DNA of 11,937 bases. Origin: Mucidula mucida. Lineage: Eukaryota; Basidiomycota; Agaricomycetes; Agaricales; Physalacriaceae. The position numbers and the translations under genes are program-made. This document shows positions 1-8,802 of this stretch, piece after piece (positions within the stretch are counted from its first letter, which is position 1; the number at the start of each line of letters is the position of its first letter). The stretch is taken from NCBI GenBank assembly GCA_015501055.1, contig JADNYV010000955.1, positions 1-11,937 on the forward strand. Direction: 5' to 3'. The notes under the pieces were generated by a model. It ran no database searches, was not told where the DNA came from, and saw only the letters and a list, made by a program, of their open reading frames with translations.

Positions 1-171
1 CCCTTCGCCATACTCGTAGGCGTACAGGACGCACTGCCGTGAGTCCAACTTCTGATCCTTCCATTGTTTCATCAGATCCGCACCGCTATCCGTGCGAGCA
101 GCGTGAATAGCAGCCTTCTCACCTCGACGGTCGTCTACTTATCGCGGGCCTTGCCCTGGTTTACAGAGTAG
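1..171 (+). CDS. 3' end of an unidentified plus-strand gene (partial)
   Basis: The first 38 bases read openly as PFAILVGVQDALP and are followed at 39 by a good splice donor (GTGAGT). After the break, an open frame reads VNSSLLTSTVVYLSRALPWFTE and ends in TAG at 169-171. Joining the two in frame needs the acceptor CAG at 99-101, giving a 63-nt intron. The nearer CAG at 73-75 would give a 37-nt intron and a different upstream frame. The product is not recognised; the tail is moderately hydrophobic. The gene starts outside the window and converges on the bZIP gene, whose stop codon is about 180 bp away. Exon boundaries are inferred. Confidence 0.4.
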
Positions 172-352
172 TTATATATTGTATCCGGGTGCCACGACTC
201 CCCGAATTGGGACTGTATACAGGCCCGGATTGTGCTCAAGGCAGTGGTGCGGAGGATTGTGAGGTTGTCGAAGAGGTATGGTATCACAGTGTAGCGCCAC
301 AGTGATTGCTGGAGCTTTCACGAAATATGCGCTCAGCACTAAATCCACAACT

Positions 353-1810
353 TCAGAAGGAACGAATAAGCATGAGCAGTCCATACAAATACACAATAAC
401 GTCGCTTCCCCACTCCCTCTCTATTTCTTGTTGATCGTCAAACAAACCCCTCATACTCTCCTCCAACAGCGCACAAACACTGTCAGTCGGCTCCTTCTTA
501 ATCTCGACAGGCTTGGGCACAAGCTTCGAGTCGACATCCACAACGCGAACAACGGCCTTGCCCTTCAAGACCCTGCGGACCTTGTCGCTGTCAATGGATG
601 GCTGTTGAGCAGATGTCGACGACGGTGACTTGTCGCCAGAGAATGCATCCCAGAATGCCCCGCCCAAGCCCTCGAAGAGCGTCTGGTGTGCGAGCGTGGC
701 AATGAGAGCCTGCTCGGGAGTTGGCCCGGCTGTCGACGAAGTAAAAGGCTTCTTGGCAGGCTGCTTGCCCGAGAGAAGCGCGCCGAGACTTGGACCAGGC
801 GTGGGCTTCGAGTCGCGGAAGAACTTGACACCCATGTTGCTCGCCAAGCCGTGCAGAGTAAGCGAGCCGGTGAGATAAGGAAGGGAAGGATTGGTGAACG
901 GCGAGGGAGAGAAGCGCGGGTCGGGAAGTGGAGAGTGACGCGGTTGAGGGATCGGCGGCGGTGATGGTGAAGACGAAAGCGATGGATGAGAGTGAGCAGG
1001 CGAAGACGTGGTATGTTGCGACGCCATCTTGGTCCACAAATGCATACGGTACCTGTGATCTAACAAGAATCAGAAAATCTGAAACATTGGAGCAAAAGAA
1101 AGCACGTACGCATCGAGGTACTTGAGGGTGAAATCATTACCATCCGCGAACCCGTTGAAACCTTGGGGCTTGACATTCGCGAGTGCGGGCTGAGGTGCCG
1201 ACGCGTTGAGTCCCGGGTTGATGTTCTCTTGCAAACCTCTGTTGCCCTACTCGGGCACGAGCACCGTATGAGCGGCGGATAGACCACCCTACATGGGCGA
1301 TTGTGATGAAAGGATATCCTTCAGTGATGAGATGAGAGGCGAAAATAGCGATGGAGAAGGAAGCGTCGGCGACTCCTCCTGCTTTACAGAACGTCCGCCA
1401 AGTAAAGCGTGCTTGAGACATCGATCTCTCGACGGAGGGCTTGGTTCTCGCTCTGCGTTGAGTCGAGTTCGGAACGAATGGCGATGAGAAAACGATCTCG
1501 CTCAGCGATGTCGAGTTCCAGAGTGTTGATGTATTCTACAAATGAATTAGCGACATTGAAAAACAGCAGAAATGAAAACATTACCTTTTCTCCGAACACG
1601 GAAGTTGCGAGCGCTGATTTTATTCCGCAACTGTCGCTTCTCCTTGCTGGTCATCTTGGCGTATACCTCGGGCGCTGGAGGCCATGAATCTGGTATGTCC
1701 CCGTCCAGGTCCTCATCCTCATTGTTCTCCTTCTCCAAGGCTTCCTTGGCCTCTTTCTTCTTACTGGCCTCACCTCAATGTTCGCCAAAGACGAAGCCTT
1801 AGACAACAAG
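353..1810 (-). pseudogene. bZIP transcription factor gene, apparently disrupted
   Basis: A DNA-binding basic leucine-zipper regulator of the nucleus. The exon ending at 1585 encodes an acidic stretch, then PDSWPPAPEVYAKMTSKEKR and the basic region NKISARNFRVRRK. A 49-nt intron (1584 to 1536) interrupts it. The zipper EYINTLELDIAERDRF...ENQALRREID follows. A last intron (1109 to 1053, 57 nt) precedes a long C-terminal exon (1052 to 353) rich in Ser/Pro, containing GGAFWDAFSGDKS, DKVRRVLKGKAVVRVVDVD and LEESMRGL. This order matches what I recall of agaricomycete bZIP proteins. Between zipper and C-terminus the best frame is one base off (near 1420) and holds TAG at 1291-1289 and 1249-1247, yet rejoins the last exon in phase. 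A 41-nt intron could hide the frameshift but not both stops. The start is unclear: a probable 5' intron ends at 1811 and another frame change lies near 1775. Either a pseudogene or a badly sequenced gene. Confidence 0.6.
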
Positions 1811-2006
1811 CTGCGATCAACGTCGTTAATTAGAGAACACGATGACAAGACCAACATCACTTACTCGAGACGACGAACAAGAGACAACCCGGACGTGCTC
1901 AACTGGCAATCAAGTCAGTCAACGATGCGAAGAAAGGGTGCAACAAATGTACCACTGAGCTCGACAAGGTGTCAGTTGACGATGAAGAAACTCCATGAGC
2001 AAAGGA

Positions 2007-2032
2007 CTTGATCAACTTATTTGTTGATCAAG
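2007..2032. repeat. Perfect 10-bp inverted repeat with 6-nt loop
   Basis: CTTGATCAAC (2007-2016) is followed by TTATTT and its exact reverse complement GTTGATCAAG (2023-2032). It is not followed by a T-run and lies upstream of both divergent genes. It may be a dimeric binding site or a chance palindrome; each arm contains the smaller palindrome TTGATCAA. Confidence 0.7.
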
Positions 2033-2331
2033 GCCGTGAACATCACCCGTATCAAATCAGTCCGATCCGCTTCTTGAGAAACATGTCGCGATACGTATCT
2101 GAGGACGAAGATACGGATGCCGTTTGTGGTGATGTAAACGGCCAGCACCATCACCCCCAGGTAGTCCCCCAAGTTGAGAGCTACGGCAGTAGAGGGATCC
2201 GAAGCGGGACGGAGTCACGTCCGCCCTTTTGGTCATGATGCATTGATGGCCGAACTTGCATCAGCGCAACCACAAGCGTCGCATGGCTTTTGTCTGGTCC
2301 TTGACTGATCCACGTCTTCCGCTGGTCCGGG

Positions 2332-2336
2332 CCAAT
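2332..2336 (+). promoter_or_regulatory. CCAAT box upstream of the WD40 gene
   Basis: CCAAT in the context GGGCCAATGG lies about 75-80 bp before the WD40 start codon, a usual place for a site bound by the fungal heme-activator/NF-Y type complex. No clear TATA box was seen. Assignment rests on position and motif only. Confidence 0.3.
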
Positions 2337-2411
2337 GGCGGGAGACAAGAACCGTTTATCCGACTTTTATTCCGACCGGACTTTTACTCTGAGCCACGGT
2401 AGACTCTTGAC

Positions 2412-5270
2412 ATGGAGGCCGCGCCAGCCAAGGTGAGTATCCTGTGCACTCAACCCCATGGTCTGAAGAATTTGCCACAGCGAACAATTGACGACCTCGA
2501 CGAGGAGGGCCTCAACACTTCGTCGAAACGCAGACGATGCCTTTCCGACTCTTCGCAGCCTCGAACAGCAAATGTAGAGGCAGAATTCCCCGACCGCTCT
2601 TTCACCGTTGTAGGCCGGATTAGCGGTGGCGTCAGCGACGACGGTGTCGACGACGCGAGAACTGGTCCGACAGAAGAGGAGCAGCAAGAGGCTGACGCGG
2701 ATGACGACGTGGCATTGAGAGCAGAGGCTGAACGCGTGGAGGCGGAGAGAGCAGAGGCTGAACGCGTGGAGGCGGAGAGAGCAGAGACTGAACGCGTGGA
2801 GGCGGAGAGAGCAGAGGCTGAACGCGTGGAGGCGGAGAGAAGGCGAATGCAGGAACAAGAGGACCGAGAGGACGAAAGGTACGACGAGGAAGGCTATTAC
2901 GATTGCTGGCCTGAATCTGTGGTCTGTCCCCGATTTTTCAATCCATTCTATCCCCCTTACGCTTTCTAGTTTAAACCCCTTCCCCCAAGCTCTGCTCACG
3001 ATGTCAACCCAATACCGTCGTTCAGCGACGTTAGCCTGGAAGACACGTTCAAACCTGTTCACTACAACGAGGATCGCGCGTATGACATTACGAACATTCC
3101 CTGGGACGATCGCGTCCCCTATCCCGACAACGTGAGTGTCGCGTCGTGTGTGGACAGACGCGCTGATATTGTCTAGTGCAAACGAAGGCGCGCTCGGCGA
3201 TATACAATGCATTATCGAGATATGGCATTACGTGGATTAGCTTCAAGCTACCGGTATTTTCCTCCTCGTGTGCCTCCAGCTCCCAAGATAACCTACAGAA
3301 CTGCTGGAGGTGAGCTCCTAATGCCCCATTGTCGGAACCATTTGTTAATTTGATATACAGCTGTCAACAGGATATATCAGATAAAAGGATCTTTCGCTAC
3401 TGCTAGTGCTGTTTACAAAGGCGGGCCTGACGAGACGGACCGTAAGTCTACTTTCTTGTGTTGTCTCGTGTGTCATTAATGTCGACGCGGTTACCAGGCG
3501 AGGAACATTTCTATGTCAAGTCCGGTTCTTTGAGCATGTTCAGAGCCGGAGAGGATCATCTCGCTCGACCTGATCAATGGGAAATACATCGGCTTACTGA
3601 AGACGGACCTGAACCTGACAAGGAATACCATGAGCATACGGCTCTGAAGACGGCCTTCAGGCGCAAGTGTATGCAAGGTATCTATTATCTATTTTATCCA
3701 TCACTTTTCATATTCTAATCATGCTTCAGAGCACTCATTTCAGTATGCAGTAGATCGTCCAAAGTCAGACGATGCGCAAGAAAAAAAGCAGAGGAAGAAC
3801 GACAAAGCGAAAAAGGCACGAATGGAGGAGGCTCGTCGCGAAGCTTTGGAAGCGGGCAAGAGGCCACCTGATCTTGTCGTGGCACCGAACGAATATCGTT
3901 GGAACGAATATGAGTTCATCAAGCTGTATACCGTGAACAGCATTGCCTATGATCCAAGAAGGTTTGTCGTGTGACATTATTATCCTCACCTCTGTATCTG
4001 ACATGATCGTTGACAGTGGCATCATTGCGTCTTCATCGACAGACAAGACCATCAGATTTACGCCCCTCCAGCATGCAGGACCCTTTGAAGGCTACGAGTG
4101 CCCAACCGATGCCTTAAATTTGCACACGGAGTTCCACATGAAATCGCATTCAGTCCTCAACGTCTTCCACCTATTCTCGCTGTAGCCGGCAAGTAAGCAG
4201 CCTTTCCTATCTCTGTCGGTCTCTCATTGACCTCTTTCATCTAGGCACATCGTCCTCTACCACGACCCATTTGGCGACAAACCTGCGGAGGAGACTCTAC
4301 AACTCACGCCTCGGGCAGCGTCGGCGAACCACATTATTGGATGTCTAGCCTGGGGTCGAAAGGACACGTCGAACTACCTATTTGCGTCGACTGAGTACAC
4401 AGAATCCGTGTCTGGGAAAGGCTTCCACAAGGCCTTTGATCTCGGTGACCGCTTCAACCGACCAACCTATGTCTTCAAAGACGCCACAGAGGCCGGTGAC
4501 GAAATGGCTGTTAGCCCTAATGGTGAGTGCTTTTCATTTCCTTTGTCTGAGAGTTTGTCATCGATGTATCATTGTAGGCGAACAGTTGGCGCTCGTCACC
4601 GCCCCGACAACGACGAAACGATACCTGCGCCTGTACGATATCAAGAACAAGCACACCAAGGCTACGAACGCCATCATGCTGGAAGAGTTCGGCGCGGGCA
4701 TCGGGCATCCTCAGGTCAATTCGGTGTCGTTTAGTCCCGGCGAGATCCAACTCGCCGTCGCTCGCAGCGACAATAGTCTGCATCTCTACGATACACGATT
4801 CCTCAACAAAGTGCTGAACCGGTTCAGCCATCTCGGCGAATCGAAGGTGTTGCCGAATGAAGCGGGGGTGTGCGAGCCTTATGGGATTGTCCAGGCGGAG
4901 TGGGTGAAGTTGACGCACGGCGGCAAGTTGGGACTGGTGACGGGCGGAGAGGATGGTAAGCTAGTGTTTTTGGTGATAGCACATGTCGGACTGAGGATTG
5001 TGATAGGATTCGTGCGACTCTGGGACCCTCAGTCTTCGCTTGAGGATCCGGACAACGGAGGTGTTCTAGGAGAGATTGACTCTGATGTCGCACGGTTCAG
5101 TCTTGGTGATTGGGCGGAGAAGGAACATCCTCTTATTATGTGCGTATTATCTTTGATTTGTTCTTCGTTGCGCTTGAGCTGACGTCGCGCTCTGCAGAGG
5201 AGGCTCGAATGGAAATGTTTCGATCTTTGACCGACAGCCTTATTTCTATAAGATTCCAGACACTGATTAA
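2412..5270 (+). CDS. WD40-repeat propeller protein, 12 exons, one -1 frame break
   Basis: Probable scaffold protein of unknown pathway. Exons: 2412-2432, 2481-2918 (donor could be three bases later), 2970-3131, 3177-3309, 3361-3441, 3498-3677, 3730-3961, 4017-4192, 4245-4522, 4578-4955, 5007-5139, 5198-5270; introns are 45-58 nt, GT-AG. The product would be about 761 residues if the frame break is bridged. Residues 1-130 are charged, with four 10-residue AEAERVEAER repeats at about 88-127. About 200-400 holds a basic, conserved-looking block (CKRRRARRYTMHYRDMALRG) and a Lys/Glu helix. Seven blade-like units follow from about 408, including GIIASSSTDKTIRF, PILAVAGKHIVLYHD, LALVTAPTTTKRYLRLYDI, QLAVARSDNSLHLYD, LVTGGEDGFVRLWD and IIGGSNGNVSIFD. 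The frame moves by -1 between TGA 4086-4088 (new frame) and TAG 4183-4185 (old frame), with no usable intron there. Without bridging, six of seven blades are lost. I do not recognise the specific family. Confidence 0.85.
2721..2840 (+). repeat. Coding minisatellite, four 30-bp units
   Basis: Four head-to-tail 30-bp copies start at 2721, 2751, 2781 and 2811. All are identical except one G-to-A change in the third (AET for AEA). Each encodes AEAERVEAER in the N-terminal region of the WD40 protein, a pattern expected to form a charged single helix or coiled coil. A unit length divisible by three lets copy number change without breaking the frame. Confidence 0.95.
4116..4122 (+). other. In-frame A AAT TTG heptamer at the WD40 frame break
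   Basis: In the upstream frame the codons are TTA AAT TTG, giving X XXY YYZ with X=A, Y=T, Z=G, the layout of a -1 ribosomal frameshift site. A slip here would continue as AHGVPHEIAFSP, exactly the frame of the remaining propeller. It is inside the only stretch (4089-4182) where the frames can switch. No strong downstream hairpin was seen by eye, and Z=G is not a favoured ending. Such a heptamer has roughly a one-in-eight chance of occurring in a stretch this long, so a simple 1-nt deletion is more likely. Confidence 0.3.
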
Positions 5271-5346
5271 CAAAGAACTGTAACTATTCCTATGACATGA
5301 AATTTCAACTACTTCGTGTTCGTGCCCATGTTAGCTCCGTATTAAG

Positions 5347-5663
5347 ATGCACCCGCCGTTGGTATCGACGGAACCATATCTCGAACATGCGCCTCGACCG
5401 GCTCCGTCGCCTTATCCAAGTTAAATCCTCGATGGTGTCTTGCAGCCATTCTCCATCTGCTCCTTTCGGGTTCGTTGTTTTGTCTTCGAGTGTTCTCTGA
5501 ACTCAAATTTAGTCACAGTAGATGGACGCTGTTTTCAGCCGCTTTGCAACATGGCTCGAAGTCTCTTATTGTTGTGTCAGCGCCGCCGCCACAAAGATCG
5601 TTTGTGTACAGAACCGACGTGTTGGACTTCGTGGTGGCACAATTTCGTCGTAGCGTCTTCTGA
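5347..5663 (+). pseudogene. Unrecognised coding-like remnants, plus strand
   Basis: An ATG at 5347 opens MHPPLVSTEPYLEHAPRPAP and stops at a TAA within 30 codons, near a possible donor. A second open stretch, ending in TGA at 5663, reads SKSLIVVSAPPPQRSFVY then RTDVLDFVVAQFRRSVF and has protein-like composition. I found no intron that joins them in frame: the acceptor near 5518 (GTCACAG) leads to the wrong phase. It may be one small gene broken by an indel, or two unrelated scraps. It starts about 80 bp after the WD40 stop, so part of it may be WD40 3' UTR. Confidence 0.3.
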
Positions 5664-5685
5664 ACCCGTTTAACACCTTAGAGAG

Positions 5686-6249
5686 TCAAGACTGTCGTAC
5701 TGGAAGGCTCAGACGCGTCGACACTGCAAATCCAAGCCGTAGCTCGTCGTGGTTCACGTCAGGAAGAACTTCCACTTTGGGCTCGGTCGTGATCGAAGCT
5801 CTCCTCACTATGTCGTTTTGTACGCTGAGCGCCTCATCCTCTGAGCGACCTCTAAAATCGACTTCCTGGGCTTATTGGGCAAGGCATTTTATGTGAAACT
5901 CACCTGGGACTTGTTGACCTCGCTTGAAGCTGAAGACGACGGTTTTGATGAACTTCAGTTCGAGAAAATACACTGCGAGTCTGCGACGCACCTCTGGCCG
6001 TTCTGTGAATAATCCTTGAATCTCCCGCTCTGGCCCCTCTGAAGGCCATTTTCCTTCTGATCACGTTTCCGAACGATCCGAGTGCAACTATATGAAAAGG
6101 TGAGCTCGCGAACTGAAGCTAGATCATTTTCCGGGGGCGTACTGTTCCTTCCAGGCTTCAAACTGGCGGTCATTCTCCGGGACGTATGAGGTCTTGTCTG
6201 GGAGGAACAGGACTGGTGAAACCCTGGGAAATTCGGCAAACAACTCCAT
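5686..6249 (-). pseudogene. Unrecognised broken gene, minus strand
   Basis: Three protein-like blocks occur in transcript order. Block 1 starts at ATG 6249 with MELFAEFPRVSPVLFLPDK and ends at TGA 6124 after RQFEAWKEQYAPGK. Block 2 (about 6061-5904) contains GPEREIQGLFTERPEVRRRL and LELKFIKTVVFSFKRGQQVP. Block 3 (5865-5686) reads EVDFRGRSEDEALSVQND and DVNHDELRLGFAVSTRLSL before TGA. A GTGAGT donor follows block 2, but the 38-nt intron it defines puts block 3 out of frame, and blocks 1 and 2 are not joined by a convincing intron. So at least one, probably two, frame breaks exist. The family is not recognised. Confidence 0.4.
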
Positions 6250-6527
6250 AGCAGTAAGAGTCTGCATATGTCTTTGGATCTGGCAGACTGGTATTCTCAC
6301 AATGAAAATCGATGGAATGTTGCTGTGGATTCAGATGAACGCAGTGAAAGTACTTAATTCCAAGTAAAACTAGAGAAGAGGTCAGAAGAGATGGTAATGT
6401 AAATCGAAGTAAAGGTAGAAGTATGAGCAAAGGTAGAAGTACGAGTAATGGCAGAAGTACGGCAAGTAAAGGTAGAAGTACAAACAAAACCACGATGTAC
6501 ATGGATAACGAACGAGTCAATGGGTAT
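6250..6527. other. Spacer between two minus-strand genes
   Basis: No credible exon was found. The only long open frame (minus strand) is low-complexity leucine-rich translation of the short repeat at 6412-6480 and is not considered a gene. The region probably holds the 3' UTR of the SAP-domain gene and the promoter of the broken gene at 5686-6249. Confidence 0.4.
6412..6480. repeat. Short degenerate tandem repeat, about 18-bp period
   Basis: The core AAGGTAGAAGTA occurs at 6412, 6430 and 6469, with a variant ATGGCAGAAGTA at 6448. Spacing is 18, 18 and 21 bp. It lies just beyond the stop codon of the minus-strand SAP-domain gene, so it would fall in that gene's 3' UTR or flank. Confidence 0.8.
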
Positions 6528-7559
6528 TCAGACCGAGTCGGAGTAGAGATCAAAAGCGGTGTGATATAGAACGCGTCGAATGAGGCCCTGTCTGAACCTG
6601 ACACCTCTAATGCATACAAAAGCATAGGCAAGGCCAGGATCCGCCGTCATTCGACTGATAACTGCACCAACCAGATCAGCTTGTTTTTTACTCTCCACAT
6701 CTGGGAAGAGATCTTCAGCGCTGTCCTCCAGAATTTCAATAGCTTCTTTCATGTACTTAGGATCAAACTGCATATACTGGCTTGGATATGCCTGCAGATT
6801 TTCCACCAATTGCGCCACCAAGCGTGAGTCATACCACTCAAAATTATCACTATCTTGTTGCGGCGGAACATCGTCTGCATCGTTCCAGGCGGAGAAAGTT
6901 TGCGTGTTAGGCGCTGAAGTACGGCGGCTTGTGAGTACAGTGGAGAGATGTTGGCACGGTCAGCCTTACCCAACTCGACATCTCCCTCGCTGCCTTCTTT
7001 AGCTTCCTCCATCTCCGCGTCATGCTGGGCGGTGATAGTTTGCACATCAGGCTCTGAAGTACCCCTTGTTAGTATATGGAGAGATATTGGCATGTCAGCC
7101 TTACCCGACTGAACGCCTCCTTGGCTGTGTCGTTCACCGTCCTCCATCCGTTCACCGTCCTCCATCTCCGCGTCATGTTGGGCGGAGATAGTTTGCACAT
7201 CAGGCTCTGAAGTACCCCTTGTTAGTATATGGAGAGATATTGGCATGTCAGCCTTACCCGACTCGACGCCTCCTTGGCTGTGTCGTTCACCTTCCTCCAT
7301 TGAGACCGTGCTAGGCGCCTTATCTTCTGTTCCATTCCTGCGGTCCAGGGAAAGATTTTGGCCTGCAACTGGAGTTGAAATGTGAATCGCATTTAGGCAC
7401 AGAAGCATCGATTAAACAAAAAAACGTACGTCCTTTTCTTTCGAGCCCCCTTAAGGACTCCAACAGGGTATCCCGAACTCCCGTACTCGTCAAACCCACA
7501 TCTTGCAGCGTCTTCCTCATGGTTGCAACCTTCAGCCTATCCCAAGGAAATTTAGACAT
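6528..7559 (-). CDS. SAP-domain protein with duplicated internal exons
   Basis: Possible DNA- or chromatin-associated protein; the SAP motif is a short two-helix DNA-binding fold. Proposed exons (transcript order): 7559-7430, 7368-7258, 7206-7105, 7053-6970, 6913-6528, giving 271 codons with stop. Introns are 61, 51, 51 and 56 nt; the 51-nt ones carry a perfect TACTAAC branch-point sequence. Start chosen at ATG 7559 (MSKFPWDRLKVATMRKTLQD), directly before the SAP motif at about residues 8-39 (LKVATMRKTLQDVGLTSTGV, then RDTLLESLRGL). The middle exons encode acidic SEPDVQTI-SAQHDAEMEDGER repeats. The last exon is helical and acidic (AQLVENLQAYPSQYMQFDPK, KEAIEILEDSAEDLFPD). An alternative acceptor six bases on (7363) also keeps frame. 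The final part after about 6625 may be intron or wrongly read, since GTATGC there looks like a donor. Function beyond the SAP motif is unknown. Confidence 0.65.
6985..7290 (-). repeat. Tandem duplication of a 153-bp exon-intron unit
   Basis: Two adjacent 153-bp units (7290-7138 and 7137-6985) each contain the end of one exon, a complete 51-nt intron and the start of the next. The two introns (7257-7207 and 7104-7054) are identical at every base, and exon parts differ at only a few positions. A third, diverged and shorter unit follows (intron 6969-6914, 56 nt). All introns interrupt codons after the first base, so each repeated exon (102 and 84 nt) can be skipped or included without shifting frame. 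A second-order 18-bp duplication (GAGATGGAGGACGGTGAACG region, near 7165-7130) sits inside one unit. Confidence 0.93.
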
Positions 7560-7659
7560 GATGGATGGTCGAAGATTGTCTAGATTCCCACGCGTGTACG
7601 CTTTGCTTCCATGATTAGCCCTCTGCCTCACGCTGCTAATAGTGTTGAGCAGCCGACGC

Positions 7660-8152
7660 GCTCAAACGTGCTATGCAATCTCAGCGGTGATATGGACGAA
7701 CATGGCGCGGCAGGACCATCGGCTCCATTCAAGTGGGGGGATGGAAAATATAACGGGAACAGATGACAGAGATGTATCGTCGAGCCAAAAACGTGGGCAA
7801 GACGCGTCCTATCACCATTTCCCTGGGATAGATTAGAGCACGTCTCCAGTCTGCCCATCGTCTGCTCTTTCCCATTGTTTTTCGCTTTTTACCAGGTGTC
7901 GATTCCCGCTCGGATGACAACAAATGGATCTATGCAGATGTCCTTAGAGACGAATTTGCGCACAAGCAATCGCTCATAGATACTATTGACATGATGGTCC
8001 AACTCGCAACTGTAGAACTTTGCAGACCGTCTAGAGAACAACACCGAGGCGTGCGTCGCCGGTCTTCCCAGCGGCTTCAAATTCTCTACGACGGTCTACG
8101 TTTCCCTCCACGACACCCCTGGTGAGGTCCTCGGGGGTCCCGTCGCGTCGTG
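7660..8152 (+). pseudogene. Unrecognised gene remnant with several frame breaks
   Basis: Protein-like blocks follow in order on the plus strand but in different frames. They are DEHGAAGPSAPFKWGDGKY (from about 7692), then TEMYRRAKNVGKTRPITISL (about 7766-7827). After a probable intron with acceptor CAG at 7893-7895 come VDSRSDDNKWIYADVLRDEF and KQSLIDTIDMMVQLATVEL (to about 8035). Last is TEACVAGLPSGFKFSTTVYV followed by SLHDTPGEVLGGPVAS to TGA at 8150-8152. At least two frame changes (near 7760 and 8036) and one stop (TAG near 7830) separate them. The family is not recognised. It is the first fragment of the decayed cluster that runs to 11340. Confidence 0.4.
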
Positions 8153-8802
8153 AGGATCACTGGGATGAGACGAGGAGGGGACAATTGGTGGGATAGCGGA
8201 CTCATGGCTGAGAAGGGAGCTTGCCTTGGGTGAGAATGGGATTGATGAGAGGAGACGGCCTTGTGAGGGCTGTCGTGCGCCAACGCGAGGGTGGAGACGG
8301 TTGGGAGAATCATTAATATTGGAATCCGGGACAGTCTTCCAACTTTTCTGTGTGTTCGTCTCCCTCGTCTCTCGACAATGGGAGGCTGATATCGTGGATA
8401 GAACAGCGAAGCGAATATGCATTGGACTGGACCTCAACTCATCGAGCAATTGCCGAATATTTCTGTTTCGCTGCGGCTATAGGCACATCTGGTACTTATA
8501 TATTGTTTTACCTTCTCTTCTCACTCATGGATTTCGTTGAAGGGGATGGGCAGCTACCTTCGCTCTGTCCAACCAGATATCGTGAATCTTGGTGTCTTTA
8601 CGGCTCCTGGTGATAGAGTTGAAGGACGTCTGGATACGCTGAGGGGAGCGGAGCGGATGACGACGATTGTCCTGGACCTACGCCATGCCGCGGACTTTGC
8701 CACTTAGACATTATGGCATGTGCGCACTTTATGTTGGTGGAGAAGAGGTTGCCAAGCTTATATCCAGACGTCGAATGCCAGTGTTAACAGATATGTTATT
8801 TC
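8153..8802 (+). other. Decayed stretch with one coding-like block
   Basis: Mostly without a convincing gene. A short plus-strand run near 8415-8480 reads MHWTGPQLIEQLPNISVSLR. A better one at about 8544-8706 reads MGSYLRSVQPDIVNLGVF, GDRVEGRLDTLRGAERMTTI and VLDLRHAADFAT before TAG. They may belong to the same dead gene, separated by an intron that starts at GTACTTAT near 8491. I do not recognise it. Longer open frames here lack protein-like composition. Confidence 0.3.

Larger units (their letters stand above)
1865..2411. other. Intergenic region between divergent bZIP and WD40 genes
   Basis: About 550 bp with no convincing gene. It must contain the start region of the minus-strand bZIP gene and the promoter of the plus-strand WD40 gene. 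A plus-strand stretch around 1904-1999 reads openly with paired cysteines (KGCNKCTTELDKVSVDDEE) but ends at TGA and has no start or neighbours I can support, so it is not called. A strong hairpin (2007-2032) and a CCAAT box (2332-2336) are listed separately. Confidence 0.4.

Noticed and set aside
1247..1292. A 46-nt GT-AG intron that would remove both TAG codons of the bZIP gene
   Set aside because: It would connect a poorly protein-like upstream frame to the downstream exon and would delete the sequence reading AAHTVLVPE, which resembles what I recall of the family.
1904..2238. Possible small plus-strand gene with CNKC motif
   Set aside because: It has an in-frame TGA, no clear start or splice sites, and lies where promoters of both neighbours must be.
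2367..3212. Long minus-strand open frame of 281 codons with LRLHAFSLCS repeats
   Set aside because: It is the antisense of the WD40 exons and the 30-bp minisatellite, with unlikely low-complexity composition; the plus strand explains it with many consistent introns.
6170..6631. Minus-strand open frame of 153 codons with LLPLLVLLPLL run
   Set aside because: The leucine-rich part is translation of the 18-bp-period repeat at 6412-6480 and the frame overlaps the SAP gene end in a different frame.
7812..7840. Plus-strand FPWDRLEHV resembling FPWDRLKVA of the SAP protein on the other strand
   Set aside because: Only about 16 of 21 bases match and the similarity does not extend; the true frame of the plus-strand fragment is different here, so chance is likely.
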